Origin: Bog-473 sp963730785
Lineage (GTDB): Bacteria; Actinomycetota; Acidimicrobiia; Acidimicrobiales; RAAP-2
Reading direction: 5' to 3'
Assembly: GCA_963730785.1 (NCBI GenBank)
Contig: CAVSTF010000010.1
Span: 558,001-622,000 of the forward strand
DNA: 64,000 nt
Shown here piece after piece: positions 24,742 through 34,672 of the stretch. Position 1 is the first letter of the stretch; every line of letters starts with the position of its first letter. The notes below the pieces were generated by a model. It made no database searches. It was not told the DNA's origin and saw nothing but the letters and a program-made list of their open reading frames with translations. The position numbers were made by a program, and so were the translations under genes.

Positions 24742-26606
24742 CGCCCCCCAGTCTTGCGCACACCGTCGTAGACAGCGAGACCGACCTGGTCAGGGAGCCA
24801 AGAAAGCGCCTGCAGTTGACTGAGGGTGGCGCCGCGGACCGCATTGACCCCACCGAATTCTTTGACCAATCGAGCCCGGCGGGAAGGTCCCAACCCCGGA
24901 ATGTCGTCCAGGATGCTCTTGGTCATCCGCTTGCCCCGCTTCTCCCGGTGGAAGGTGATGGCGAAGCGATGGGCCTCATCCCGGATGCGCTGCAGCATGA
25001 AGAGCGCCTCAGATCCCCGACGAAGCCGGATCGGTTCCGAGGAGCCCGGGCGGTAGACCTCTTCGAACTGCTTGGCCAATGAGGCCAGTTCAATCTGGCC
25101 GCTCAGTCCCAGGTCGTTCACCACCCGCTCGGCCACTCCGAGTTGACCCTTACCGCCGTCAACCAGCAAGAGGTTGGGGCGATAGGCGAATCGTCGAGGC
25201 CGATCCCCATCCTTGACCTCCTGCGGCTCGTTGAGGGCCGACAAGCGGCGGGTCAGCACTTCCTCCATGGCGGCGTAGTCGTCGTTGCCGGCCACCGTCT
25301 TCACCTTGAAGCGGCGGTAGTCGCTGCGTTTGATCAGCCCGTCCTCCATCACCACCATGGATCCGACGTAGTCGGTGCCCTGGAGGTGACTCATGTCGTA
25401 ACACTCAATCCGCAGTGGCGCTTCCCGGAGGCCGAGCGCCGTCTGGAGCTCGGTCAGCGCCTTGGAGCGCGCGTTGTGGTCGGAGGCTCGGCGCAACCGA
25501 TGGCGGGCCAGATCTTCGCTGGCCGATCGGCTGACCGTCTCCTGGAGGGCTCGCTTACTCCCCCGCTGCGGGACCGCAATGCCGACCGGACCGTCCCGGG
25601 ATGCCTCCAACCACGTCAGCAACAGATCGGCGTCATTGGGCATTTCCGGCACCAGGATGCGTCGAGGCACCTCCATGCCGTCGTCGCCATAGATCTGGGT
25701 CACCACCAGACTCATGAACTCGGGGGCGCCCAACTCCTCGACCTTTTCGGCCACAAACCCTCGGTGCCCGACCACCCGACCGCGGCGCACGTGGAAGATC
25801 TGCACGGCGGCTTCCAACGGATCGTCGGCCACCCCAATGACGTCAAAGTCCTCCGGTCGTTCTGACACCATTTGCTGGGCTTCGGCCGCCTTGTGCACCA
25901 CCGAGATGCGATCCCGCAATCGAGCCGCCCGCTCGAATTGCAGGTCAGCCGACGCCGCCAGCATCTCTGCTTCCAGTCGATCCAAGACAGGCTCGGTATC
26001 ACCCGACAGAAAGCCCATGAGGTCCCGGAGGTAGGTGTCGTAGGCCTCGTGGTCAACCGCCCCCACGCAAGGGCCGGAACACCGGTCGATGTCGTAGAGG
26101 AGGCAGGGTCGACCCAGCCGTTCGTGCCGGACAAATTTGGTGTCCGAGCAGGTGCGGACCGGGAAGCTGCGAACCAGGAGGTCGAGGGTGGATCTGATAG
26201 CCCCGGCGTGCCCGTAGGGGCCGAAATAGCGCACCCCCTTGCGTTTCCGACCTCGCACCACCGCCGGACGGGGCCACTCCTCGTTCATGGTGATGGCCAG
26301 CCATGGGTAGCTCTTGTCGTCCTTGAGCCGGATGTTGTAGCGAGGCAGATGGGCCTTGATCAGCGTGTCTTCCAGAATCAGGGCGTCGACTTCGCTGTCA
26401 ACCACTATCCATTCGACGTGATCGGCCTGGGCCACCATTTGCGCCGTCCGCGGCAAGAGGACCGCTGAGTCCTGCCAATAGTTGGGCAGGCGATGGCGGA
26501 GCGACTTGGCTTTGCCCACGTAGAGCACCCGGCCCTCAGCGTCATAGAACTGATAGGAGCCCGGTGCATCTGGAATGGAACCTGTCGGGGGCCGGTACTG
26601 CATCAC
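24738..26606 (-). CDS. uvrC: Excinuclease ABC subunit UvrC
   Basis: UvrC makes both incisions around a lesion after UvrA and UvrB have located it. The 622-residue product has an N-terminal GIY-YIG nuclease domain (P-G-S-Y-Q-F-Y then V-L-Y-V-G-K-A-K-S-L-R, about 15-45), a Cys cluster (C-L-L-Y-D-I-D-R-C-S-G-P-C), a UVR motif near 205-240, an RNase H-like C-terminal nuclease domain (R-I-E-C-Y-D-M-S-H-L-Q-G-T and L-L-V-D-G-G-K-G-Q-L), and helix-hairpin-helix motifs near the end (I-P-G-L-G-P-S-R-R-A-R-L). GTG at 26606 or the adjacent ATG at 26603 can serve as start. It diverges from nadA. Confidence 0.96.
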   Translation of the reverse strand: MMQYRPPTGSIPDAPGSYQFYDAEGRVLYVGKAKSLRHRLPNYWQDSAVLLPRTAQMVAQADHVEWIVVDSEVDALILEDTLIKAHLPRYNIRLKDDKSYPWLAITMNEEWPRPAVVRGRKRKGVRYFGPYGHAGAIRSTLDLLVRSFPVRTCSDTKFVRHERLGRPCLLYDIDRCSGPCVGAVDHEAYDTYLRDLMGFLSGDTEPVLDRLEAEMLAASADLQFERAARLRDRISVVHKAAEAQQMVSERPEDFDVIGVADDPLEAAVQIFHVRRGRVVGHRGFVAEKVEELGAPEFMSLVVTQIYGDDGMEVPRRILVPEMPNDADLLLTWLEASRDGPVGIAVPQRGSKRALQETVSRSASEDLARHRLRRASDHNARSKALTELQTALGLREAPLRIECYDMSHLQGTDYVGSMVVMEDGLIKRSDYRRFKVKTVAGNDDYAAMEEVLTRRLSALNEPQEVKDGDRPRRFAYRPNLLLVDGGKGQLGVAERVVNDLGLSGQIELASLAKQFEEVYRPGSSEPIRLRRGSEALFMLQRIRDEAHRFAITFHREKRGKRMTKSILDDIPGLGPSRRARLVKEFGGVNAVRGATLSQLQALSWLPDQVGLAVYDGVRKTGGR

Positions 26607-26764
26607 CTCAATGCTCGCGCGCCCGCTGACGTGGGGCGTTACACTGGCTGTGCCGGCCTGGTTTCCGGCACGACACCTCGCACCGAGGCCGACATACCCG
26701 CGGATGGGCGACCAGGCTGTCCCCGCCGGCCATATCGGTGCTCTCCCTCAAAGGGGGCATACAG

Positions 26765-27860
26765 ATGCTTAGGTTGCAATCTCCGCTCGACGAGCGGTAC
26801 ACCACGGCAACGCCCGACGCCTTGGCCGACATGATCGGTGCGGCCAAGGACGCACTGGGATCGAGGCTCTTCATTCTGGGCCACCACTACCAACGCGATG
26901 ACGTGATGCGTTGGGCCGATGCCCGAGGGGACTCCTTCGGTCTTTCCCGATTGGCCGCCGCCCAGCAGGAAGCCGAGTTCATCGTCTTCTGTGGCGTTCA
27001 CTTCATGGCCGAGTCGGCCGATGTGCTGACTGGACCGCACCAGCAGGTGCTCCTCCCCGACCTCAATGCCGGGTGCTCGATGGCCGACATGGCCAATATC
27101 GACCAGGTGGAGGAGGCCTGGGAGGAACTCGCGCAGGTCACCGACATCTCCCGCATCATTCCCATCACGTACATGAACTCCTCGGCCGCCATCAAGGCCT
27201 TCGTCGGTCGACACGAGGGTGCTGTCTGCACCTCTTCGAATGCCCGAGCCGTCCTGACCTGGGCGCTCGATCACGGCGACAAGGTGCTCTTCTTCCCGGA
27301 CCAGCACCTCGGACGCAACACCGCTTTCGACATGGGATTCGGCGCCGATGACATGCGTGTCTGGAATCCGCGCTTGGCCCTCGGAGGGTTGTCCGACACC
27401 GACGTCAAGGAAGCGACCCATCTGCTCTGGAAGGGGCACTGCTCCGTCCATCAACGCTTTCGCCCCGAACATGTGGCTGCCTTCCGCCAGGAACACCCCG
27501 ACGGTCTGGTCATGATTCACCCCGAGTGTGCGCACGACGTCGTGGAGTTGGCCGATCTGGTCGGTTCGACGGATCACCTCATCCGGGGTGTGGCGGAAGC
27601 ACCTCCGGGATCGGTGATCGGGGTGGCCACCGAAATCCATTTGGTGCACCGGCTCAATGAGGAGTCGCCCGACAAGACCGTGGTCGTGCCTTGACCCGCT
27701 GGTGTGCCCGTGCTCGACCATGTCCCGTATTGACCCACCGCACTTGGCCTGGATCCTTGAGGGTCTCGTTGACGGCACGGTCCGCAATCAGATTCGGGTC
27801 GAGGCCGAGACGGCCGAATGGGCCAAGGTTGCCCTCGAGCGAATGCTGGCTATTACCTAG
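26765..27860 (+). CDS. nadA: Quinolinate synthase A, frameshifted near the C-terminus
   Basis: NadA condenses iminoaspartate with dihydroxyacetone phosphate to quinolinate in de novo NAD synthesis, using a [4Fe-4S] cluster. Visible landmarks are I-L-G-H-H-Y-Q-R-D-D, V-F-C-G-V-H-F-M-A-E (first cluster Cys), D-L-N-A-G-C-S-M-A-D, M-I-H-P-E-C-A-H-D-V (second Cys), and C-P-C-S-T-M-S-R-I-D-P-P-H (third Cys). The third element lies in another frame: the first frame stops at 27694, one extra base near 27690 separates the parts, and the second frame ends at 27860. The repaired product has about 364 residues. ATG at 26765 follows AAAGGGGG. Its stop is directly next to the stop of the convergent gene. 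Confidence 0.9.
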
Positions 27861-29222
27861 TTACGCCACACCATTGGCCGGGCTTGGCACCAGGGTACGA
27901 GCGCCGGAAAAGACGGCGACATTCGAGGGCTCGGGATCAAGAGGACCACTGCCGTCGGGAACGAGCCACACGTGCACCATTGGCGGGGTGACCTCATTGA
28001 CGCCACTGGAGCAGGATCCGGCAGTGTCGGTCCCGGTCACCTTGAGCCCGCTGAGGCACAGGTTCGTGTGGACATGCCACTGGGTGAGGCATCCGCCAGG
28101 CTGTGGCGGGGTCTGGCCATCCGGCGGCATCAAGTACATGGCCGCCACGAGCACCGCACCCCGTGCGGTGTTGTCGTAGACCAGCACGGGAATGGCCTTG
28201 GGATTGAGGACGTCATTCTGATTCCCGTAGATCGCTGGATTGATGTAGTGCACCTGACGCTGCCCGCTGGGCGTAAGCGGCACATATCCGGCGGCTTTGG
28301 CCGCCGCCAGACTCCGGTACGGCGCAACGGCGGTCATGGTCTGGTCAACCAGATTGACCGCCGCTTGTTTTTGACTGGCGCTGGGTTGAGCCGTGCAGCT
28401 GGCGTCCACCATCTTCATTCCCGCCTCCATCGCACCCATCTGGTACGGCCAGGCAATGGCGCCAGCCGGTGAGGTGGTGGGCAGTGAGAAGGCGGACGTC
28501 GTGGCGGCGGGACGGTCAGTGCTCTTGGTGGTGGGACTTCCCATCGACATGCCCGGCATGCCTGACGAACTGGCCGAATTGCTCGAGGGGCCGGACGCCG
28601 CAGAGGCCACCCCGGCCGTGGTGCCGGCCAGCCCGGCCACGCCGAGAAGGGAGAGCAAGGCCACCGGCACGGCACCGGCCGTGAGCCAGACATCTCGGCC
28701 ACGAAGCCCCGGGACGGCGGCTGCCACCGGGACCAGCAACAGAAGTGCGGCCGCCAACTCAAGTGTCGTGGTGACCAGCCCCACCGGGTCCGCCGTCTCC
28801 GATCCGTTCAGAAGGTAGAGCGCATAGAAAGCGGCCGTCCCGGCCAGAATGGCCACCGAAGCCATCTTCCAATGCGGACGGCTCAGAAATGTCCACACAC
28901 CAACGGCCGCGAACAGCAGCGCATCGAGGCCGAACAGCAGAGCCGTGCTGCGGGCGTCCCGCCAGTGCGTCGGGATGATGGCGACGTGGACGACGAAGCC
29001 GATCCACATCCCGATCAGGGCCACCTTGGCCCGGCCGCTCAATCCGTCCAGACGGCGCCCAGTCGATTCCGCCCATCCCACTCGGTGGAGCCGTAGGGCC
29101 TGCAGGGTGCAATAGGCCAACCACAGAAACAACGGTGTGGCCACCAGCGCCACCAAGCCGGGGATGTGCTCTGACGGCACCACCCAAATGCTGTTCGGTC
29201 CGGACATGTCCATCGTGATCAA
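27861..29222 (-). CDS. Membrane protein with His/Met-rich extracytoplasmic C-terminal domain
   Basis: The 453-residue product has about seven hydrophobic helices in residues 15-215, a Ser/Met-rich linker (G-M-P-G-M-S-M-G near 228) and a soluble C-terminal domain of about 190 residues with Q-W-H-V-H-T-N-L-C, M-V-H-V-W-L-V and Y-I-N-P-A-I-Y. The N-terminus M-D-M-S-G and the linker Met cluster, with the His-x-His motif, resemble copper-handling proteins, but this is only suggestive. I do not recognise a named family. The gene is alone, convergent with nadA with no spacer, and has about 77 nt between its start and the uvrA stop. Confidence 0.75.
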   Translation of the reverse strand: MITMDMSGPNSIWVVPSEHIPGLVALVATPLFLWLAYCTLQALRLHRVGWAESTGRRLDGLSGRAKVALIGMWIGFVVHVAIIPTHWRDARSTALLFGLDALLFAAVGVWTFLSRPHWKMASVAILAGTAAFYALYLLNGSETADPVGLVTTTLELAAALLLLVPVAAAVPGLRGRDVWLTAGAVPVALLSLLGVAGLAGTTAGVASAASGPSSNSASSSGMPGMSMGSPTTKSTDRPAATTSAFSLPTTSPAGAIAWPYQMGAMEAGMKMVDASCTAQPSASQKQAAVNLVDQTMTAVAPYRSLAAAKAAGYVPLTPSGQRQVHYINPAIYGNQNDVLNPKAIPVLVYDNTARGAVLVAAMYLMPPDGQTPPQPGGCLTQWHVHTNLCLSGLKVTGTDTAGSCSSGVNEVTPPMVHVWLVPDGSGPLDPEPSNVAVFSGARTLVPSPANGVA

Positions 29223-29299
29223 CCCCCTACCGCAAAGAGTATGGAGCGGATATAAGGGAACTGTAAGGCGGCCGTTATGACCTGATCAGGCCGGCCGGA

Positions 29300-32161
29300 C
29301 TACTTCGATTTACCCAGACCCTTCGCCTTGTCCAGCACAGGCTTCAGGACCTCACCGGTGTAGCTGCCTGACGTCTTGGCCACCTGTTCCGGTGTGCCCT
29401 CGGCGATGATCTGCCCGCCCTTATCCCCACCTTCGGGACCGAGGTCGATGATCCAGTCCGCCGTCTTGATCACGTCCAGGTTGTGCTCAATCACCAGCAC
29501 CGTGTTGCCCTGGTCCACCAACCGGCCCAGCACTTCCAACAGGCGACGGGTGTCCTCGAAGTGAAGGCCCGTGGTCGGTTCGTCCAACACATAGAAGGTA
29601 TGCCCAGTCGGTCGGCGACTGAGTTCACTGGCCAGCTTCACCCGTTGCGCTTCGCCACCCGACAAGGTCGGTGCCGGTTGTCCGAGCCGCACATAGCCCA
29701 GCCCGACATCGACCAGGGTCTGCATGTGCCGGGCAATCGGAGGCTGCTTGGCGAAGAAACCCAGCGCTTCCTCGCACGACAGATCAAGGACGTCGGCGAT
29801 CGTCTTGCCCCGGAAGGTGATCTCCAAGGTGTCCCGGTTATACCGAGCGCCGTGACAGATCTCACAAGGCACATAGACGTCGGGCAGAAAGTGCATCTCG
29901 ATCTTGATGGTGCCGTCGCCGGCGCAGGCTTCGCAGCGCCCACCCCGGACGTTGAAGGAGAAACGACCGGGCTGATACCCACGCACCTTGGCCTCCGCCG
30001 TCGTGGCGAACAGCTTGCGGACATGGTCGAACACGCCGGTATACGTCGCTGGGTTTGAGCGGGGGGTCCGACCGATAGGGGCCTGGTCCACGTCGACCAC
30101 CTTGTCGAGATGCTGTACCCCTTGCACCGACTTGTGCCGACCCGGCAGCGTCTTGGCTCGATGCAGCTTCTGGGCCAGTACTCGCAGCAGGATGTCGTTC
30201 ACCAGGGTCGACTTCCCGGACCCGGACACTCCGGTGACAGCCACCAAGCATCCGAGTGGAATGGACACGTCCACTTCACGCAGGTTGTGTTCCCGCGCGC
30301 CCGTAATGGTGATCACTTCACCGTTCCCCGGCCGACGTCGAGCCGGCATCGGGATGCTCCGCTTTCCGGAGAGATACTGCCCGGTGATCGATTCCTTGTT
30401 GGTGAGCAGGCCACCACGCCCGGTGACCGGGCCGGCATGCACCACATTCCCACCGTGCTCCCCGGCTCCCGGGCCGATGTCCACCACGTAGTCAGCGGTG
30501 AGAATGGTTTCCTCATCGTGCTCGACCACAATGACCGTGTTGCCCAAATCGCGCAGTCGCACCAGGGTGCCGATCAGCCGCTGATTATCCCGTTGATGCA
30601 GCCCGATGGAAGGTTCGTCCAAGACGTAGAGCACACCCACCAAACCGCTCCCGATCTGGCTGGCCAGGCGGATGCGCTGCGCTTCGCCACCGGAGAGCGT
30701 GCCGGCCGATCGACTCAACGACAGGTAGTCCAGCCCCACATCGAGCAAGAACTGCATCCGCTCCCGGACCTCTTTGAAGACCCGATCGGCGATCATGTGC
30801 TCCCGGTCGGACAGCTCCAGGGTGGCCATCGCCTCGACCGCATTGCCGATAGACAAACTACACAGCTCGTAAATGTTCCGACCGCCGACGGTCACCGCCA
30901 GCGATTCCGGCTTCAGCCGTGCGCCGTGACAATCAGGGCAATCGACCTCACGCATGAACTGTTCAATCTGTTCACGAGACCAATCGGACTCCGCCTCCCC
31001 GTGCCGCCGCTGCAGCCAGGGGATGATCCCTTCGAACTGGGCTTCGTAGGAACGGCGACGATTGAACCGGTTCTTGTAAGTGACCTGGACGTTCTTCGTG
31101 CCGGTCCCGTACAGGACAAGCTTCTTGTCCTTGGCCTTGAGTGACTTCCAGGGAGCGCTGAACGAGAAGCCTCCGAATTCGGCCACGCCGGTCTGTAGCC
31201 CGGTGAAGTACTCGCTGCGGGCGCCAGCCCAGGGAGCCAGTGCACCACCCTCCAGGGAGAGGTCCTCGTCCGGCACGACCAGTTCCGGATCAACCTCGAA
31301 CTTCGTGCCCAATCCGACACAGGTCGGGCACGCGCCGTAGGGCGAGTTAAACGAGAAGCTCCGGGGGGCTGGTTCCTCGAAGCTGATGCCGCAATTGGTA
31401 CAGGCCAAATGCTGGGAGAAGGTGATCGACTCCTCATTTCCCATGACCAGCACTTCGGCCGTGCCCCCGGTGAGTTCCAGAGCGGTCTCAATCGATTCGG
31501 TCAGCCGCTGCCGGATGTTGTCCCGGCGCACTAGCCGGTCCACCACCACTTCAATGGTGTGGATCTCGTACCGGGCCAGGATGACCTCGGACCGATCGGC
31601 CAGTTCGACCGGGATGCCGTCCACCCGGACTCGGGCAAATCCCTGCTTGGCCAGGTCGTCCAAAAGGGTGCTGTATTCGCCCTTGCGCCCGCGGACGACC
31701 GGCGCCAGCACCTGGAATTTGGTCGATTCGGGCAACTCCAGGACCCGATCCACAATCTGTTGAGGTGTCTGTCGGGCGACCGCTCGCCCGCAAATGGGGC
31801 AATGCGGATGCCCGATACGGGCATAGAGCAAGCGCAGGTAGTCGTACACCTCGGTGATGGTGCCGACGGTGGAACGGGGATTCCGGGAGGCCGACTTCTG
31901 GTCGATGGAGATGGCCGGTGACAGACCCTCAATGAAATCGACGTCCGGCTTGTCCATCTGGCCCAGGAATTGGCGGGCGTAGGCCGAGAGTGACTCCACA
32001 TACCGGCGCTGGCCCTCGGCATAGATGGTGTCGAACGCCAACGACGACTTTCCCGACCCGGAAAGACCGGTGAAGACAACGAGCTTGTCCCGCGGCAGAT
32101 CGAGCGACACATCTCGCAGATTGTGCTCACGGGCCCCGCGGACAACCAGACGATCAGCCAT
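29300..32161 (-). CDS. uvrA: Excinuclease ABC subunit UvrA
   Basis: UvrA is the ATP-dependent damage-recognition dimer of nucleotide excision repair. The 953-residue product has two ABC ATPase modules: Walker A G-L-S-G-S-G-K-S near 33 and G-V-S-G-S-G-K-S near 650, signatures L-S-G-G-E-A-Q-R-I-R and L-S-G-G-E-A-Q-R-V-K, and Walker B L-D-E-P-S-I-G-L-H and L-D-E-P-T-T-G-L-H. Zinc modules are visible (C-x2-C pairs at A-C-T-N-C and C-P-T-C, and C-E-A-C with C-E-I-C-H-G). I could not recognise an SOS box in the 77 nt upstream. uvrB follows on the same strand after one small gene. Confidence 0.98.
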   Translation of the reverse strand: MADRLVVRGAREHNLRDVSLDLPRDKLVVFTGLSGSGKSSLAFDTIYAEGQRRYVESLSAYARQFLGQMDKPDVDFIEGLSPAISIDQKSASRNPRSTVGTITEVYDYLRLLYARIGHPHCPICGRAVARQTPQQIVDRVLELPESTKFQVLAPVVRGRKGEYSTLLDDLAKQGFARVRVDGIPVELADRSEVILARYEIHTIEVVVDRLVRRDNIRQRLTESIETALELTGGTAEVLVMGNEESITFSQHLACTNCGISFEEPAPRSFSFNSPYGACPTCVGLGTKFEVDPELVVPDEDLSLEGGALAPWAGARSEYFTGLQTGVAEFGGFSFSAPWKSLKAKDKKLVLYGTGTKNVQVTYKNRFNRRRSYEAQFEGIIPWLQRRHGEAESDWSREQIEQFMREVDCPDCHGARLKPESLAVTVGGRNIYELCSLSIGNAVEAMATLELSDREHMIADRVFKEVRERMQFLLDVGLDYLSLSRSAGTLSGGEAQRIRLASQIGSGLVGVLYVLDEPSIGLHQRDNQRLIGTLVRLRDLGNTVIVVEHDEETILTADYVVDIGPGAGEHGGNVVHAGPVTGRGGLLTNKESITGQYLSGKRSIPMPARRRPGNGEVITITGAREHNLREVDVSIPLGCLVAVTGVSGSGKSTLVNDILLRVLAQKLHRAKTLPGRHKSVQGVQHLDKVVDVDQAPIGRTPRSNPATYTGVFDHVRKLFATTAEAKVRGYQPGRFSFNVRGGRCEACAGDGTIKIEMHFLPDVYVPCEICHGARYNRDTLEITFRGKTIADVLDLSCEEALGFFAKQPPIARHMQTLVDVGLGYVRLGQPAPTLSGGEAQRVKLASELSRRPTGHTFYVLDEPTTGLHFEDTRRLLEVLGRLVDQGNTVLVIEHNLDVIKTADWIIDLGPEGGDKGGQIIAEGTPEQVAKTSGSYTGEVLKPVLDKAKGLGKSK

Positions 32162-32215
32162 TGTTGGAGGATACCGGTCGGGTGTATCAACCCCTCCCAG
32201 CCGCAGGTCAAACCC

Positions 32216-32596
32216 CTATTCGAAGACGAGGTCCTCGTCGCCCCAGTACGCCTCGACGGCCGAAATCAGTCCATCATCGGTGATCGTGAAGATCTCGACG
32301 CCCCGAATGTGCATGGTGGAGCCACCCGCCAGGCCGAGGGTGATGTGAAAGGTGATGGCCGCCTTATCGGCGACCGGGTGCACCTCGTTGACCTCGAAAC
32401 GCATGGTCTCGCAGCCGTCGAAGGAGCGCTGAATGAAGTCTCGAATGGCGTCCCGGCCCACATTGGCGGGCGTTGGGTACGGGTCCACCTGAACCGCATC
32501 CGGTGTGAAAAGGGCGGCGTAGGCATCGGCATCCTTGGACGTCACGGTGGCGGCGTAACGCTCCATGGCGGAGCGGAGTTGCGCTGAGGTCGGCAT
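32216..32596 (-). CDS. SnoaL-like/steroid delta-isomerase-fold (NTF2-like) protein
   Basis: The 126-residue product matches the NTF2-like cone fold: an N-terminal helix M-E-R-Y-A-A-T-V-T-S-K-D-A-D-A-Y-A-A-L-F, then D-A-V-Q-V-D-P (the Asp/Tyr pocket strand), G-R-D-A-I-R-D-F, and beta strands ending V-E-A-Y-W-G-D-E-D. Ketosteroid isomerases and SnoaL cyclases share this pattern; the pocket Asp near 36 is compatible with an isomerase, but the substrate is not predictable. It lies between uvrA and uvrB, 11 nt after the uvrB stop, so it probably shares their transcript without being a repair gene. Confidence 0.85.
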   Translation of the reverse strand: MPTSAQLRSAMERYAATVTSKDADAYAALFTPDAVQVDPYPTPANVGRDAIRDFIQRSFDGCETMRFEVNEVHPVADKAAITFHITLGLAGGSTMHIRGVEIFTITDDGLISAVEAYWGDEDLVFE

Positions 32597-32607
32597 GGTT
32601 GGCGAGG

Positions 32608-34663
32608 CTACCCGGTGACTGATGCCCGGAGCTCGGCGATCTCGTCCCGTAGGAGAGCCGCCTCCTCGTACCGCAAGTCGGCCGCGGCGGCCTTCATTTC
32701 CGCCTCCAACTGCGTCATCAGTTCCACCGCTACGGCCGGCGTCGAGGCGTCACCGTCGACCAGCAACGGCTTCCGCTGGTTCCCGCGCACCGCGGCGTTC
32801 TTGCGCACCTCGGCCCGGCTCCGACCGGCACTGGTCGAACGTCCCCCCGAAGAGCCGCCCGCACTCCCCCGCAGCCGCTCCAAAATGTCGGTCACCGTCT
32901 TGCGGATGGTTGTCGGGTTGATCCCATGTTCGAGGTTGTAGGCCGTCTGGATTTCCCGGCGACGCTGGGTGACCGATACGGCTTCCCGCATGGAGTCGGT
33001 GATGGTGTCGGCATAAAGCACCACCGTCCCGTCCACGTTTCGGGCCGCCCGACCCATGGTCTGAATCAAAGAGGAGGCCGACCGGAGGAAGCCTTCCTTA
33101 TCAGCATCGAGGATGGCCACCAGGGCCACCTCGGGCAGGTCCAACCCTTCTCGCAAAAGGTTGATGCCGACCAGGACGTCAATGGAGCCCAGTCGCAGTT
33201 CACGCAGGATCTCAATCCGCGTGATGGTGTCGATGTCGGAGTGCAGGTATTGGACCCGCACGCCGGCGTCAGCCAGGTATTCGGTGAGGTCCTCAGCCAT
33301 CTTCTTGGTCAAAGTGGTGACCAGAACTCGGCCGCCCGCGCCCACCGTGCTTTCTATACGGGCCAGGAGGTCGTCCACCTGTCCCTTGGTCGGCATGATG
33401 GTGACCTCCGGGTCAACCAGACCAGTCGGGCGGATGACCTGCTCCACCATCTGGGTCGAATGTTCTTTCTCAAAAGCCCCCGGAGTGGCCGACACGAAGA
33501 CGCTCTGCGGTACTCGCTCCATGAACTCCTCAAAACGGAGCGGTCGGTTGTCCCGGGCCGAGGGCAGGCGGAACCCGTGCTCAACCAACATGTCCTTGCG
33601 GGATCGGTCGCCAGCGTGCTGCCCGTGGAGCTGCGGGATCGCCACATGACTCTCGTCAATGACGACCAGATAGTCCTTGGGGAAGAAGTCGAGCAGCGTG
33701 TAGGGCGTCTCTCCCGGCTGACGGCCGTCGAGGTGGCGGGAGTAGTTCTCAATCCCCGAGCAGATTCCGGTTTCGGCCAGCATCTCGAGGTCGTGCTCAG
33801 TCCGCACCCGCAGGCGCTGAGCCTCCAGCAACTTGCCTTCCTTCTCGAAATTCTTGGAGCCGTTCGCGCAGTTCGGTTTCAATGCTTTTGATGGCCCGCT
33901 GAATGATGTCGTCGCCGGTGACGTAGTGGGTGGCGGCATAGACGGCGATGTCTTCCATTTCGTCGCCCATCTCCCCGGTCATGACGTCGAATGGCACGAT
34001 CCGCTCAATGGTGTCGCCAAACATCTCGACCCGCAGTGCCTGTTCCTCGTAGGCGGGATGAATCTCCACCGTGTCGCCTCGGGCGCGGAACGTACCTCGC
34101 ACCAGGTTGACGTCGTTGCGTGCGTATTGCAGATCGACTAGTCGGCGCAGAATGTCCCGTTGGTCCATCTGCTCGCCCACCTTCAGACCGAGGATCCGGT
34201 CGCGGTATTCCTCAGGCGAGCCCAAGCCGTAGATACAGGAGACCGAGGCCACCACAATGACGTCTCGGCGCATGAGGAGCGATGACGTGGTGGCGTGTCG
34301 AAGTCGATCGATCTCGTCGTTGATGGACGAGTCCTTCTCAATGTAGGTATCGGTGGTCGGGAGGTACGCCTCGGGTTGGTAGTAGTCGTAGTAGGAGACG
34401 AAGAACTCGACCCGGTTCTTGGGAAACAGATCCCGCAGCTCCGATGACAGCTGGGCCGCCAGGGATTTGTTCGGCTCAATGATGAGGGTGGGTCGTTGGA
34501 CCTGCTCAATCATCCAGGCGATGGTGGCGGTCTTCCCCGATCCGGTGATGCCCTGCAACGTCTGGAAGCGATCGTGCCGATTGACCCCCTCGACCAGGGC
34601 GTCAATGGCCCCGGGCTGATCGCCCGAAGGCTTGAAAGGTGAGACGACCTCGAAATCAGTCAC
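32608..34663 (-). CDS. uvrB: Excinuclease ABC subunit UvrB, one-base frameshift
   Basis: UvrB is the helicase-like damage-verification subunit. The first 265 residues (frame from 34663) hold Walker A G-I-T-G-S-G-K-T and the beta-hairpin region (Y-Y-D-Y-Y-Q-P-E-A-Y). The rest continues in another frame from about 33850 with E-K-E-G-K-L-L-E-A-Q-R, D-E-S-H-V, M-G-R-A-A-R-N-V and the C-terminal UVR motif (M-K-A-A-A-A-D-L-R-Y-E-E-A-A-L-L-R-D). One extra T (A on the plus strand, 33848-33850) in a three-base run explains the break. The repaired length is about 684 residues, normal for UvrB. The GTG start lies 9 nt after the coaE stop. Confidence 0.94.
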
Positions 34664-34672
34664 ACGGCGAGG

